Notes under the pieces: generated by a model
Database searches by the model: none
Told to the model about the DNA's origin: nothing
Seen by the model: the letters and a program-made list of their open reading frames with translations, nothing else
Source: an uncultured Methanomicrobiales archaeon
GTDB lineage: Archaea > Halobacteriota > Methanomicrobia > Methanomicrobiales > Methanospirillaceae
DNA: 36,821 nt
Direction of reading: 5' to 3'
NCBI GenBank assembly: GCA_903926075.1
Contig: CAIYHQ010000115.1
Location: forward strand, 1 to 36,821
Program-made: the position numbers and the translations under genes
Part shown: piece after piece, positions 28,408 to 36,680 of the stretch
Layout: every line of letters begins with the position of its first letter
Position numbering within the stretch: position 1 is the stretch's first letter

Positions 28408-28985
28408 TTAGGAGGGAAAATCCACCTTCAAGTCCTGCAAAAAAAAAACGCCACCCATATAAAATTTTTCATAACTGGAAAATCCGGTTATAGAGAAACC
28501 ACACTTTTCAAATGCCTTTTTAGAAGCGGGACCGTTACAATCTGCAACTATCTGTTCAAAACCTCGTTTCCTTGCATGACTAAGGACATGTTGGATCATG
28601 GATTGTGCAATTCCAAGCCCACGGTACTGCCGCCCAACTCCTATCTGAAATACGTGCAGCATTGACCAGGAGATAGTGAAGCAATATTTAAATAAAAATT
28701 TTCCAGTTCGTCAATCATGGCAACTGTCTCGCGGAAATGTGGAAGAAATGCAACCATCGACGGACCTTCCTCCCTTGGGTCCTCAGCCATATCCAGGGTA
28801 AAAATGAACCCAAGAAGGTCCTTTGAACATTCGTCCCTTGAAATAAAGCTAAGACCTTTTCTTGCGAGAGATTTGATATAGAAACTGGCTTGTGAAGAAA
28901 AGACTACCGGATTTGGTGCATGGCGGTGTGTCGTAGGCTCATCGGCGAGAAACACATCCGTATAGAGCTGGGAGCTTCAGGCACA
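28408..28985 (-). pseudogene. GNAT-family N-acetyltransferase, frameshifted
   Basis: One frame (28955 to 28641) gives the N-terminal half (FLADEPTTHRHAPN..., GFIFTLDMAEDPREEGPSMVAFLPHF). The next frame (28662 to 28408) continues with HVFQIGVGRQYRGLGIAQSMI, which holds the acetyl-CoA-binding Q/RxxGxG/A motif, and then ADCNGPASKKAFEKCGF. The shift is in the overlap near 28655-28662. A further shift near 28965 is needed to join LYTDVFLADE to the preceding LTVTDVPEA. Upstream of that, an open frame without a start reaches about 29190 and I cannot assign it. The substrate is unknown. Confidence 0.75.
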
Positions 28986-29281
28986 TCAGTTACTGTTAGC
29001 GGGAAACAGGCCGGGTGAACTGATTGAGAATAGGAAGCAATACTTTCATCTTTATAGATGCCATCATCCGGATATACAATTAATCTTCCTTTGTGAAAAA
29101 TCTGTTCTCTTTCTTCGTATTCAATTGTTTTGGATTGTCCAAAATTGAGATAAGTAAATTTGAACTTATTATTCGCTCTTTATATGCGATTATGTCCAAT
29201 TAATCCAGATTACTTTTTGTAATTTATAATCGAATATTTTAAAGCCCCTTTAATTTATAGAATCAAATTTTTTTTCGTTTA

Positions 29282-29353
29282 AGCCAGCGCCCGGAATCGA
29301 ACCGGGATGTAGTTGATCTGCAGTCAACCGCGTAGCCATTCCGCCACACTGGC
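29282..29353 (-). tRNA. tRNA-Cys (anticodon GCA)
   Basis: 72 nt including the discriminator. The acceptor stem GCCAGTG/CGCTGGC pairs fully (one G-T). The D arm has TGG, the anticodon stem TTGA/TCAA carries loop CTGCAGA with GCA, and the T arm is CCCGGTTCGATTCCGGG. The discriminator is U73, the main identity base for Cys. CCA is not encoded. This is the substrate for SepRS/SepCysS-type or CysRS charging, and it lies in the same island as SepCysS. A truncated duplicate is fused to nadA at 20.4 kb. Confidence 0.95.
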
Positions 29354-29438
29354 ATGAAGACTTCACTCATGTGAATTGTCCTATTACATGTTGATCATTG
29401 GAATAATAGTATATTCAGGTTCAGGCAGTAATTGCCGG
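29289..29438. repeat. Duplicated tRNA-Cys segment, intact copy
   Basis: About 150 bp matching 20390-20538: the tRNA body and its promoter-side flank. The conserved flank probably holds the tRNA promoter. Confidence 0.85.
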
Positions 29439-29525
29439 TTAAAGTAGTGAACTTATATCGGAAAACCGGAAAATTTAGCCTCAATAATTTATCTTATATG
29501 GAAAAGAGGAGGATATAATTTGAGA

Positions 29526-29539
29526 TTCGCAATTGTGAA
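29526..29539. promoter_or_regulatory. Palindromic operator, copy 5 (one mismatch)
   Basis: TTCGCAATTGTGAA, with a TATA-like TTATATG about 35 bp upstream of its centre, the same geometry as the other copies. It overlaps a possible short frame that starts at TTG 29520 after an AGGAGG, so coding coincidence cannot be excluded. Confidence 0.6.
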
Positions 29540-29550
29540 TCTGGAAAGTT

Positions 29551-29907
29551 ATGGTCACAGAGACCAGGACTTTTCATAAAATGGAAACGAAAAAGAAAGT
29601 GAATAAAATGGAACATAGCAGAACAATTGATCATCGAAAATTACAAGTGCATCACCTTGTAAAATTTCTGATCACTCGTTATAGTCCGGAATTAAAGGGA
29701 CTAATCGGGATCGGTACGATGATTGGAACGAATAGTTGGCGACGGCAGATACCGGTCTCATCGGATATCCGGAAAGGAAATATTTCATTGTTTAAGAATA
29801 TTAGCAGAAACAAAGAAAACAAATTGTTCCCCACTGGCCCCGATATGACGCTTTCACCCTGGCTGTATTGTTGTTTACATACCATTCATTCCAATATCTT
29901 TACATAA
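29551..29907 (+). CDS. Doubtful ORF, possibly a gene remnant
   Basis: 118 codons, rich in Lys, Arg and His, with no recognisable family, membrane segment or motif. A strong AGGAGG (29507-29512) lies upstream but fits a different frame that ends after about 19 codons (RFAIVNLESYGHRDQDFS). A frameshift joining that short frame to this one is possible. The operator-like site just upstream is the main reason to keep it. It may not be translated. Confidence 0.25.
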   Translation: MVTETRTFHKMETKKKVNKMEHSRTIDHRKLQVHHLVKFLITRYSPELKGLIGIGTMIGTNSWRRQIPVSSDIRKGNISLFKNISRNKENKLFPTGPDMTLSPWLYCCLHTIHSNIFT

Positions 29908-30114
29908 CAGTTTATCGAATCGGCCATGTTGTTTAGATAATAAAAAAGATCTATAATCTTATTTTTTAGAAAATCAAATTGAATTGCAGATTTTTTTATT
30001 GATTATTGCAGACCTGTAGCTTTTGATGTCAAAATTCGTTTATTAAAACGGGTTATATTTAGTAAGTGGTCTGTTGGAACTATTATCAAAATCAGACCTA
30101 TTCGGAGTAGAAAG

Positions 30115-30426
30115 ATGAAATCAAGAGTTATTATAGTAGGGATCCTCTTCGCACTTCTCTTATGCGGTTTCGCACTTGCAGATTGTGGGAATTCCCAATG
30201 TCAATCAGGGAAAAATTGTCCATCAGATTGTGGAAAGAATCAAATAACAGGGCAAGGATGTGGTTGTGTTTTCGCCAACTCAACTGTCACAACTTCTGTT
30301 AGTTCCGATGCAAGCAATAAACTTTCAACATATGGATGTAATTGTAAAGGAACTGTTTCTACAGGAAAACAGTGTACCTGCGGATCAAAAACGACAACCA
30401 GTACATCCTGTGGCTGCAAGCGTTAA
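30115..30426 (+). CDS. Small secreted CxC-rich protein
   Basis: 103 residues with a clear signal peptide (about 1-22, ending ALA) and a GGAG ribosome site 7 bases before the ATG. The mature part has 12 cysteines, eight of them in four CxC pairs (CGC, CNC, CTC, CGC) spaced by Ser/Thr/Gly-rich linkers. No other domain is seen. The CxC pattern suggests metal binding or disulfide cross-links, as in metallothionein-like or cell-wall Cys-rich proteins. I recognise no named family. It lies within the sulfur island but has no operator copy directly in front. Confidence 0.75.
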   Translation: MKSRVIIVGILFALLLCGFALADCGNSQCQSGKNCPSDCGKNQITGQGCGCVFANSTVTTSVSSDASNKLSTYGCNCKGTVSTGKQCTCGSKTTTSTSCGCKR

Positions 30427-30511
30427 ATTTTTCTCCTTCATTTTTTTAATTTTATTTTCTCCTGAAATCTTTCTTCATTTATTTTTGGGAGGAACTCATT
30501 AGTATTGTATA

Positions 30512-31317
30512 TCAAATGTTCAATAGGACTTCATCCATGCTACCACTCCTGTAACCGGCAAGGTCGAGCGTTATATAGGAGATTCCAACATCTTTAAAAT
30601 GGTGGATTATATCTTCACGGATGGCCAGAATCTTTTCAAAGTCTTCAGGAATGGCCTCTATCCTCGACATCCTTCCGTGCAACCGGACCCTTAATTGTAT
30701 AATCCCATTTTCTGCAAGAAAAGCCTCAGACAATTCAATTATCTGCAGATTGGTAAGGGTAATCTCATCCCAGTAAGGCAATCGTGATGCGAGACATGCT
30801 GCTGATGGTTTCTTCCATACAATAAGTCCGCGTTCTCTTGCAATTTGTCGAATCTCTTCCTTGGTAATTCCTGCCATAATAAAGGGATGAATTATTCCTT
30901 CTTCGGTTGCTGCTATAAGTCTTGTCCGGTGTTCACTCATATCCGAAACATTTATTTCGTCGGCAATGCATTTCAGGCCAAATTTTTCTGCTGTTTGCCT
31001 TAGGTAAATTGCTGATATTTTTTACATATATAACAGCGTTCAGGTGGATTTTTCCGGAGGCCTTCATGTTCCATGTGTGGAACAGTGATGATCTCAAGGT
31101 TTATTCCAAGGTCCAGAGCAGCCTTTTTTGAATCTTTGAAAACAGCCCTTGTAACGAGAGGGCTATCAAGAAAGACCGAATATCTCTTCATTCCGAGCAC
31201 ATCATGAGCGATTACTGCAAGAAGGGTGCTATCTACGCCTCCCGAGTAAGAGACGAGCATCGACCCGCAGTCTCTAATAATCTCGCGTAAAATTTCTTTT
31301 TTATTAATGATTGACAT
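30512..31317 (-). pseudogene. larE: LarE-type ATP-dependent sulfur transferase, frameshifted
   Basis: LarE-like proteins of the PP-loop superfamily adenylate a substrate and insert sulfur. The N-terminal part (start 31317) has the PP-loop SYSGGVDSTLLA and continues to RCYICKK. A six-base T run on the plus strand (31018-31023) then shifts the frame. With one more base the sequence would continue KISAIYLRQTAEKFGLKCIADEINVSDMSEH and join smoothly to the second frame, which carries KPSAACLASRLPYWDEIT. The active-site Cys of LarE is in such an ACLASR motif. Only one base is missing, so this could be a sequencing error. It starts 17 bp after the XRE regulator gene, in a probable operon. Confidence 0.85.
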
Positions 31318-31333
31318 TTTTCACCAAAATTTA

Positions 31334-31654
31334 TTAAAGAGAACTTTTGCATTGGTTCTCATCAGTCTCACGGAGTTGCTGGCAGATTGTACATATCCGT
31401 TTAACTAAATTTACTTGTTTTTTTTCTTTTAAATCCTCTGCAAGTTGTTTGATCAACATTTTAACTTTATTCTCAAATTCAATCCGGTACCCGCGTTTCC
31501 CTGATATGTATTGAGAAACTGCAGACGGTGCTATTTCAAGCATTCGTGCCGCTTCGACTTGTGAAACTCGGCACTTCACAAGCTCAACAGCTATAGCAGC
31601 TCTAATTGCGGGTAATATATCCCATAATACTCTTTCACATGGAGCTTCCACCAT
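31334..31654 (-). CDS. XRE-like helix-turn-helix regulator with C-terminal cysteines
   Basis: 106 residues. The helix-turn-helix is about residues 28-55 (KCRVSQVEAARMLEIAPSAVSQYISGKRG), as in the archaeal family COG2522. The C-terminal part has a CxxC (CTIC, about 87-90) and another Cys at about 101, with two more at 6 and 28. This set could bind an iron-sulfur cluster or sense thiols; that is inference. It leads the operon with larE and has an exact palindrome 45 bp upstream of its start, so autoregulation is plausible. It is a prime candidate for the protein that binds the palindrome. Confidence 0.85.
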   Translation of the reverse strand: MVEAPCERVLWDILPAIRAAIAVELVKCRVSQVEAARMLEIAPSAVSQYISGKRGYRIEFENKVKMLIKQLAEDLKEKKQVNLVKRICTICQQLRETDENQCKSSL

Positions 31655-31698
31655 ATCACAACCGATGTGCTATTGAAATTTTGAAAAATAATGATAGC

Positions 31699-31712
31699 TT
31701 CACAATTGTGAA
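31699..31712. promoter_or_regulatory. Palindromic operator, copy 6 (exact)
   Basis: TTCACAATTGTGAA, 45 bp before the XRE-larE operon (minus strand). An A/T-rich TATTTTTATTTT lies about 22 bp upstream of its centre in that direction. Confidence 0.85.
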
Positions 31713-32001
31713 TATGCTGTGAAAATAAAAATAACCATTGGTAAAACATTACTAATTAATGCACCCCTAACCTGATCCATTTTATGTCAACTGGGCGGGA
31801 ATTTGTAATTCAACCGGTAATTTCTCCACATCGTCATAAGCATTTCTAATCTTTTTTTCCCATTCACGTCTGACAGGATCTGATTTCAGAAATAACTCAG
31901 AATAACGGATCAATCAGACTTGATTGGTCATTTTCGACTCCATAATGGCCTTATTTATATTATCACAAAAAATTTTCGTAAATCACGCTTAGAAAAATTA
32001 T
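31713..32001. other. Intergenic region, nothing recognised
   Basis: No gene or RNA is seen. It holds the promoter of the XRE-larE operon at its left end. Confidence 0.4.
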
Positions 32002-32572
32002 TCATTTCTTTCGGGCTCTTACCCTTTCAATCTCTTCAAGAGATTCAATCTTTAGAAGAAATGTTCCATAACAGGGTTTTGTGAAAGGAAAGATGATTGA
32101 ATCGCCATCAATCCCAATGGCAATAGGGGGGATACTATAATGTATTTTTCAAACATCCTGTAACCTGGCTCAACAAAGTGGACTTCCTTATAATGAGCTT
32201 CTACATATTCTCTGCATTCCTTCCAAAGATTATTACAATGAGCCGCCCACTGATGATGTATGCGGCAGTCGCTGCATAAGAAATTCCTGCATCATTATGA
32301 GCGAAAACAATACAGAGGCCAGGGTTAATTTTTTTCTCAACAAGATCACCGATTGTCCGGTCCAGGTTGAGAACTTTTTTTACATACACGCGATCTGGAT
32401 CTGATACCCTTAATAATTTGATTACTGCCTCGTTTCCTGCTACTGATACATTAAGTCCCTCTTTTGTTAGTTTGTATGCAGTATAAATCCCTATACCCAT
32501 TTGTACAGGTACTTCGAGGCATCCCAGGAGGAGTAATGCTTCATTGATTTGAATGGATTTTTGATCATTCAT
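32002..32572 (-). pseudogene. Fused and frameshifted second DUF1890/DUF1894 pair
   Basis: The first part (32572 to about 32210) is a DUF1890 protein like the one at 18.5-18.9 kb (LGCLEVPVQMGIGIYTAYKL, RVSDPDRVYVKKVLNLD, FAHNDAGISYAAT). At IIFGRNAE it breaks off and the sequence passes directly into DUF1894 (CREYVEAHYKEVHFVEPGYRMFEKYI) in another frame. About 50 residues of DUF1890 and 20 of DUF1894 have been deleted. A further shift near 32140 leads to SIPPIAIGIDGDSIIFPFTKPCYGTFLLK and the natural stop at 32002-32004. The exact palindrome upstream (32691) is preserved. Confidence 0.88.
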
Positions 32573-32690
32573 CTATTCCACCTAAACTCTGGATCTGCTT
32601 TTCTTTGAAATGTTATCTGATTCTTAATATTTGTCTCACAGGAAGGTCAGGTGTCCATATTTAATTGCAATAATCCTGATAACATTGAAC

Positions 32691-32704
32691 TTCACAATTG
32701 TGAA
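32691..32704. promoter_or_regulatory. Palindromic operator, copy 7 (exact)
   Basis: TTCACAATTGTGAA, 118 bp before the decayed DUF1890 gene (minus strand). A TATA-like ATTTTTTATA lies about 38 bp upstream of its centre in that direction. The operator survives although the gene is broken. Confidence 0.82.
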
Positions 32705-32795
32705 CCATACTACTAATATCAGTAAGATTCTATAAAAAATTATGTTAATATGTTATTCTGGTCTACGAAAACATCACCAAGCTATCTTTAAGTTT

Positions 32796-32822
32796 CTCCC
32801 CTATCCTCCGGATATAGGGGGG
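32796..32822. other. GC-rich hairpin in an AT-rich gap
   Basis: CTCCCCTAT and ATAGGGGGG form a 9-bp inverted repeat (one G-T) around a short loop, within the 358-bp gap between the DUF1890 remnant and moeB. It could be a terminator or processing structure for the moeB transcript; nothing else is seen in the gap. Confidence 0.4.
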
Positions 32823-32930
32823 AAAAGTTTTATCTCAATATATTTTGATCCAACAATCTGACGATAATTTGTATATAAAATAATTTTTACACTCATTGTT
32901 GTTCCTCACATACTCTTTACGCAACATCTT

Positions 32931-33677
32931 TCAAACAATTGTGTCAGCATTTGAACAGGCACCGCAATCAGGCCTGCGTTTAACCTGAATCTCATGAAAC
33001 TCCATGTATTCACCATCATAAATGATCATACGGTTAATAAGTGGTTTACCAACTCCAGTCAGAATCTTAATAGCTTCAGTAACCTGCAAAGTCCCAATAA
33101 CGCCTGGAGTAGCACCAAGGACCGGAAAAACTTCGGATGGAGGAGCTTCAGGAACAAGACACTCAAGACACGGTGTTTTTCCAGGTATTATAGTTGTAAT
33201 TCTTCCTTCAAGTCCCCAGACAGACCCATGTATGAATGGAATATTATGTGTTAATGCTGCTTTATTTAGAAGATACCGGGTAGGATAGTTGTCCATCGCA
33301 TCGATGATAATATCTGCCTCTTTTGTAAGAGAAAAAACATTACCCGGGTCAATTTTTAACTGAACCGGAGTGACCTAAATTGTAGGGTTCATAGCAGAAA
33401 GTTTTCCTTTGGCACTTTCTACTTTGTACCTCTCCACATCCTTATCCCAGTGAAGGATCTGACGGTTTAAATTAGAGAGATCATCAACATCCATATCAGC
33501 TATAATTAAGTGGCCGACTCCGGCTACTGCAAGATATGTTGCAATAGGACTCCCTAGTCCCCCGGCACCAGCAATAAATACTGTAGAGTTTTTCAATTTT
33601 TGTTGCCCGGTTTCACCAAATCCTCTGATGAGAATCTGTCGATGGTACCGCTTTCTATCATAATCAGTAAGTATCAT
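32931..33677 (-). pseudogene. MoeB/ThiF/HesA-type E1-like adenylyltransferase with in-frame TAG
   Basis: Such proteins adenylate the C-terminal Gly of ThiS/MoaD-type sulfur carriers, or a Cys-pathway carrier. The 248-codon frame is continuous except for one TAG (33375-33377), where relatives have Glu (NPTI-E-VTP). The N-terminal part has the nucleotide loop GAGGLGSPIATYLA, DMDVDDLSNLNRQ and the preceding Arg/Gln segment. The rest has DAMDNYPTR, two zinc CxxC pairs (CLEC, CGAC) and GATPGVIGTLQVTEAIK. A single G-to-T change would explain the stop. TAG ends several intact genes here, so pyrrolysine readthrough is unlikely. It is divergent from SepCysS, with an operator between. Confidence 0.85.
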
Positions 33678-33779
33678 AATTTGAATATTATATCTTCATA
33701 CGATAAACCTGAATAATTCAGGTATTAAGGCAATATTTGTCAATTTAATTCACCGGAAAATCTAGCCCATTCATGAATC

Positions 33780-33787
33780 TATAAATA
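33780..33787 (+). promoter_or_regulatory. TATA box of the SepCysS operon
   Basis: TATAAATA, about 36 bp upstream of the centre of the palindrome at 33814-33827. The expected start of transcription falls just before or in the palindrome. Confidence 0.55.
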
Positions 33788-33813
33788 ATGTAAGTGACAA
33801 TCTTTAATGAGTG

Positions 33814-33827
33814 TTCACAATTGTGAA
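33814..33827. promoter_or_regulatory. Palindromic operator, copy 8 (exact)
   Basis: TTCACAATTGTGAA in the divergent region between moeB and SepCysS, 83 bp before the preferred SepCysS start. Confidence 0.85.
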
Positions 33828-33909
33828 TATACGCATTCCTCTCATATAAGGATTTATGAGAGAGTAAAATCTTGTATATACCAGCATGTCATTTGGCCGC
33901 GGAGTAACT

Positions 33910-35274
33910 ATGAGTATAAGAGTTCAAAAAACATTTGAAGCGCTCTTCGCACTTGAAGAGATTAGGGGCCTGTTTCGGAGTTCTCTCCCCACAGGTTTCA
34001 ACGCCGGAGATGATGCGGCATTCCATGAGAAGATTACCGAACTTAAGTCAATTATTGCTGATCTTGAAGCCGGAACCGGAACACCAAAAGTAACAAAAAT
34101 TGCCGGTAATATCGATATCAGGACTAGAGAAGAGGAAAGTCTCAATATCCAACCAATCCAGGCAGCTGGCCGTCTTACAACAGAAGCCAGAAAGGCAATC
34201 ATAGCCTATGGTGACGGGTACTCGACCTGTGATGCATGCCGGAAACCATTCCGCCTTGATAAAATTTCAAAGCCCGGAATAGCTGACTTCCATGAAGATC
34301 TCGCAAAATGGCTCAATATGGACTATGCACGTGTTGTACCAGGTGCACGAAGGGGATTCCAGGCAGTGACCTCGACTCTCGTTAAAAAAAATGACCCGGT
34401 TATTGTATCTGCACTTGCTCATTACACAGAGTTTCTCTCTATAGAAAACGCCGGAGGAATTGTAAAAGAAGTCCCGCTTAATGAGAAAAACCTTGTTACT
34501 GCTGAATCTACTGCACAAAAGATTGAGGATGTTAAGGAAGAAACGAAAAAAATGCCAGTCCTTATCATGATCGACCATTTTGACTACCAGTTTGCAAATG
34601 AACACGAGATTGCAGAAATTGGAAAGGTTGCAAAACAATATGACATTCCATTCCTTTACAACGGTGCTTATACAGTTGGTGTTCAGCCGGTCGATGGTAA
34701 AAGGATAGGAGCTGATTTCGTTGTTGGTTCCGGACACAAGAGCATGGCATCTGTTGCTCCATCCGGAGTACTTGCAATGACAGAAGAATGGGCGCCAAAG
34801 GCATTGCGAACAACTGCAATGGTAGGAGATATAACAAAGCGGAAATTCGGTATAAAAGAAGTTGAGATGCTTGGTTGTACTCTGATGGGAGGTACTTTGC
34901 TCTCTATGATGGCATCATTCCCTGCAGTAAAAGAAAGGACAAAACACTGGGATGAGGAAGTAAAAAAATCAAATTTCTTCATAGAAAGGCTTTTAGCGAT
35001 TACTGGGAGCAAGGTGCTCTCTGAGTACCCGAGAAAGCACACACTCACGAAAGTAGATACAACCGGAAGCTTCGACACTGTTGCAAAGACTCACAAACGT
35101 AAAGGCTTCTACTTTAGTGATGAACTCTCAAAAAGCGGTATAGTCGGAGAATTTGCAGGAGCTACACGGACCTGGAAGCTCAATACATTTGGTCTTTCCT
35201 GGGACCAGATAAATTACCTTGCCAATACATTTACAGACATTGCAGAAAAATACGGACTTCCTGTATCGAAATGA
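33910..35274 (+). CDS. pscS: O-phosphoseryl-tRNA(Cys):Cys-tRNA synthase (SepCysS)
   Basis: A PLP enzyme that converts Sep-tRNA(Cys), made by SepRS, to Cys-tRNA(Cys) with a sulfur donor. This is the tRNA-dependent cysteine route of methanogens. The product has 454 residues from ATG 33910, which has GGAG 5 bases upstream; ATG 33886 lacks such a site. The core begins GNIDIRTREEESLNIQPIQAAGRLT with YGDGYSTCDAC, and the PLP Lys is in GSGHKSMA. Family members are about 380-390 residues. The extra N-terminal ~65 (FEALFALEEIRGLFRSSLP) matches what has been described as the SepCysSn/SepCysE-like docking region for SepRS and tRNA. metY follows 13 bp later in an operon. Confidence 0.95.
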   Translation: MSIRVQKTFEALFALEEIRGLFRSSLPTGFNAGDDAAFHEKITELKSIIADLEAGTGTPKVTKIAGNIDIRTREEESLNIQPIQAAGRLTTEARKAIIAYGDGYSTCDACRKPFRLDKISKPGIADFHEDLAKWLNMDYARVVPGARRGFQAVTSTLVKKNDPVIVSALAHYTEFLSIENAGGIVKEVPLNEKNLVTAESTAQKIEDVKEETKKMPVLIMIDHFDYQFANEHEIAEIGKVAKQYDIPFLYNGAYTVGVQPVDGKRIGADFVVGSGHKSMASVAPSGVLAMTEEWAPKALRTTAMVGDITKRKFGIKEVEMLGCTLMGGTLLSMMASFPAVKERTKHWDEEVKKSNFFIERLLAITGSKVLSEYPRKHTLTKVDTTGSFDTVAKTHKRKGFYFSDELSKSGIVGEFAGATRTWKLNTFGLSWDQINYLANTFTDIAEKYGLPVSK

Positions 35275-35287
35275 ATTAGGATAAAAC

Positions 35288-36601
35288 GTGAAAATTATGA
35301 CTGAAAAGACTAAATTTAATCTTGGTACATTGTCCCTTCATGCCGGACAGGAACCTGACCCGACAACTGGTGCAAGGGCAGTCCCTATATACCAGACAAC
35401 ATCGTATGTGTTTAAAAGTGCAGATCATGCCGCAAACCTGTTTGGGTTGCGCGAACTGGGGAATATCTATACCCGCCTCATGAACCCAACGACCGACGTG
35501 TTTGAGAAACGCGTTGCGGCAATTGAACGTGGAACAAGTGCTATTGCCACTGCTTCAGGACAAGCTGCAATAACATATGCACTGTTAAATGTTACGCGTC
35601 CCGGGGACGACATTGTCTCTGCGAATAACCTGTATGGTGGAACTTACGAACTCTTTAACCACACATTTCCCAAACTCGGAAGAAAGGTTATCTTTGTTGA
35701 CTCAACAAAGCCTGAAGAGATAAGAAAAGCGATTACACCAAAGACCCGGGCTGTTTATGCTGAAACTATAGGAAATCCAAAACTGGATGTCCCTGATTTT
35801 GAGGCGATAGGAATGATTGCGCATGAAGCGGGTATCCCGCTTGTTGTTGACAATACAACAGGCGTCGGACTCGTCCGGCCTATTGAATTCGGTGCTGATA
35901 TCGTCGTCCTTTCTGCGACAAAATATATCGGCGGTCATGGTAACTCAATCGGCGGTGTTATAGTAGATTCAGGAAATTTCAAGTGGAATAACGGTAAATT
36001 CCCTGAATTTACAGATGCAGATCCCAGTTACCACGGACTAAAGTACTGGGATACATTTGGAAACTTTGCAAGCTTTGGAAATGTTGCGTTTACATTTAAA
36101 ATTCGTGTCTCACTAATGAGAGACACCGGGGCAGTTTTAAGCCCATTCAATGCCTGGCTTTTCCTCCTCGGTCTTGAGACACTCCACCTCCGTGTTCCCA
36201 GACACTCGGAGAACGCCCTGAAAGTAGCCCTGTTTCTCAAGAACCATCCGAATGTTGCCTGGGTGAACTATACAGGACTTCCGGATCATCCGAGTTACAA
36301 TCTGGCCCAGAAATATCTGTCCGGAGGATATGGTCCGCTTGTAGGGTTTGGAGTTAAAGGAAGCGAAAAAGAGACGAAAAAGTTTATTGACAGCCTTAAC
36401 CTCTTCTCTAACCTCGCAAATATCGGAGACTCCAAGAGCCTCGTTATACATCCCGCTACAACAACACATCAGCAACTCACACCCGAAGAACAGCGAGCAA
36501 CAGGGGTTACACCTGACTTTGTGAGGCTCTCAATAGGCACGGAGGATATTGAGGATATTCTTGGTGACCTTGATCAGGCCCTGAAAGCAGCGGTGCAGTA
36601 A
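35288..36601 (+). CDS. metY: O-acetylhomoserine (or O-acetylserine) sulfhydrylase
   Basis: A PLP enzyme of the Cys/Met metabolism family that joins sulfide to O-acetylhomoserine to give homocysteine, the precursor of methionine. The 437-residue product has the family length. Motifs are [41 protein letters not shown], the PLP Lys in [16 protein letters not shown] and the C-terminal [19 protein letters not shown]. The GTG at 35288 has AGGA 6 bases upstream; the ATG at 35297 would be too far from it. It is 13 bp after SepCysS and so shares its promoter and operator, linking methionine and cysteine sulfur supply. Confidence 0.93.
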   Translation: MKIMTEKTKFNLGTLSLHAGQEPDPTTGARAVPIYQTTSYVFKSADHAANLFGLRELGNIYTRLMNPTTDVFEKRVAAIERGTSAIATASGQAAITYALLNVTRPGDDIVSANNLYGGTYELFNHTFPKLGRKVIFVDSTKPEEIRKAITPKTRAVYAETIGNPKLDVPDFEAIGMIAHEAGIPLVVDNTTGVGLVRPIEFGADIVVLSATKYIGGHGNSIGGVIVDSGNFKWNNGKFPEFTDADPSYHGLKYWDTFGNFASFGNVAFTFKIRVSLMRDTGAVLSPFNAWLFLLGLETLHLRVPRHSENALKVALFLKNHPNVAWVNYTGLPDHPSYNLAQKYLSGGYGPLVGFGVKGSEKETKKFIDSLNLFSNLANIGDSKSLVIHPATTTHQQLTPEEQRATGVTPDFVRLSIGTEDIEDILGDLDQALKAAVQ

Positions 36602-36620
36602 GTAAAGATTTTATAGTTAT

Positions 36621-36628
36621 TTTTTTTT
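36621..36628 (+). terminator. Oligo-T terminator after metY
   Basis: T8, 19 bp after the metY stop, at the end of the SepCysS-metY operon. Confidence 0.5.
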
Positions 36629-36680
36629 ATCCTCTGCCAGTTTAGAATATATTATATTGGATTATTGCGAAATATATCTT

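Noticed and set aside
28369-28665. Plus-strand ORF across the acetyltransferase
   Set aside because: It is the reverse of a clear GNAT sequence and has no recognisable features of its own.
33375-33377. TAG in the MoeB-like gene as a pyrrolysine codon
   Set aside because: TAG is the normal stop of several intact genes here (beta-helix protein, HdeD, cysE, response regulator), no pyl genes are visible, and the site is Glu in relatives.
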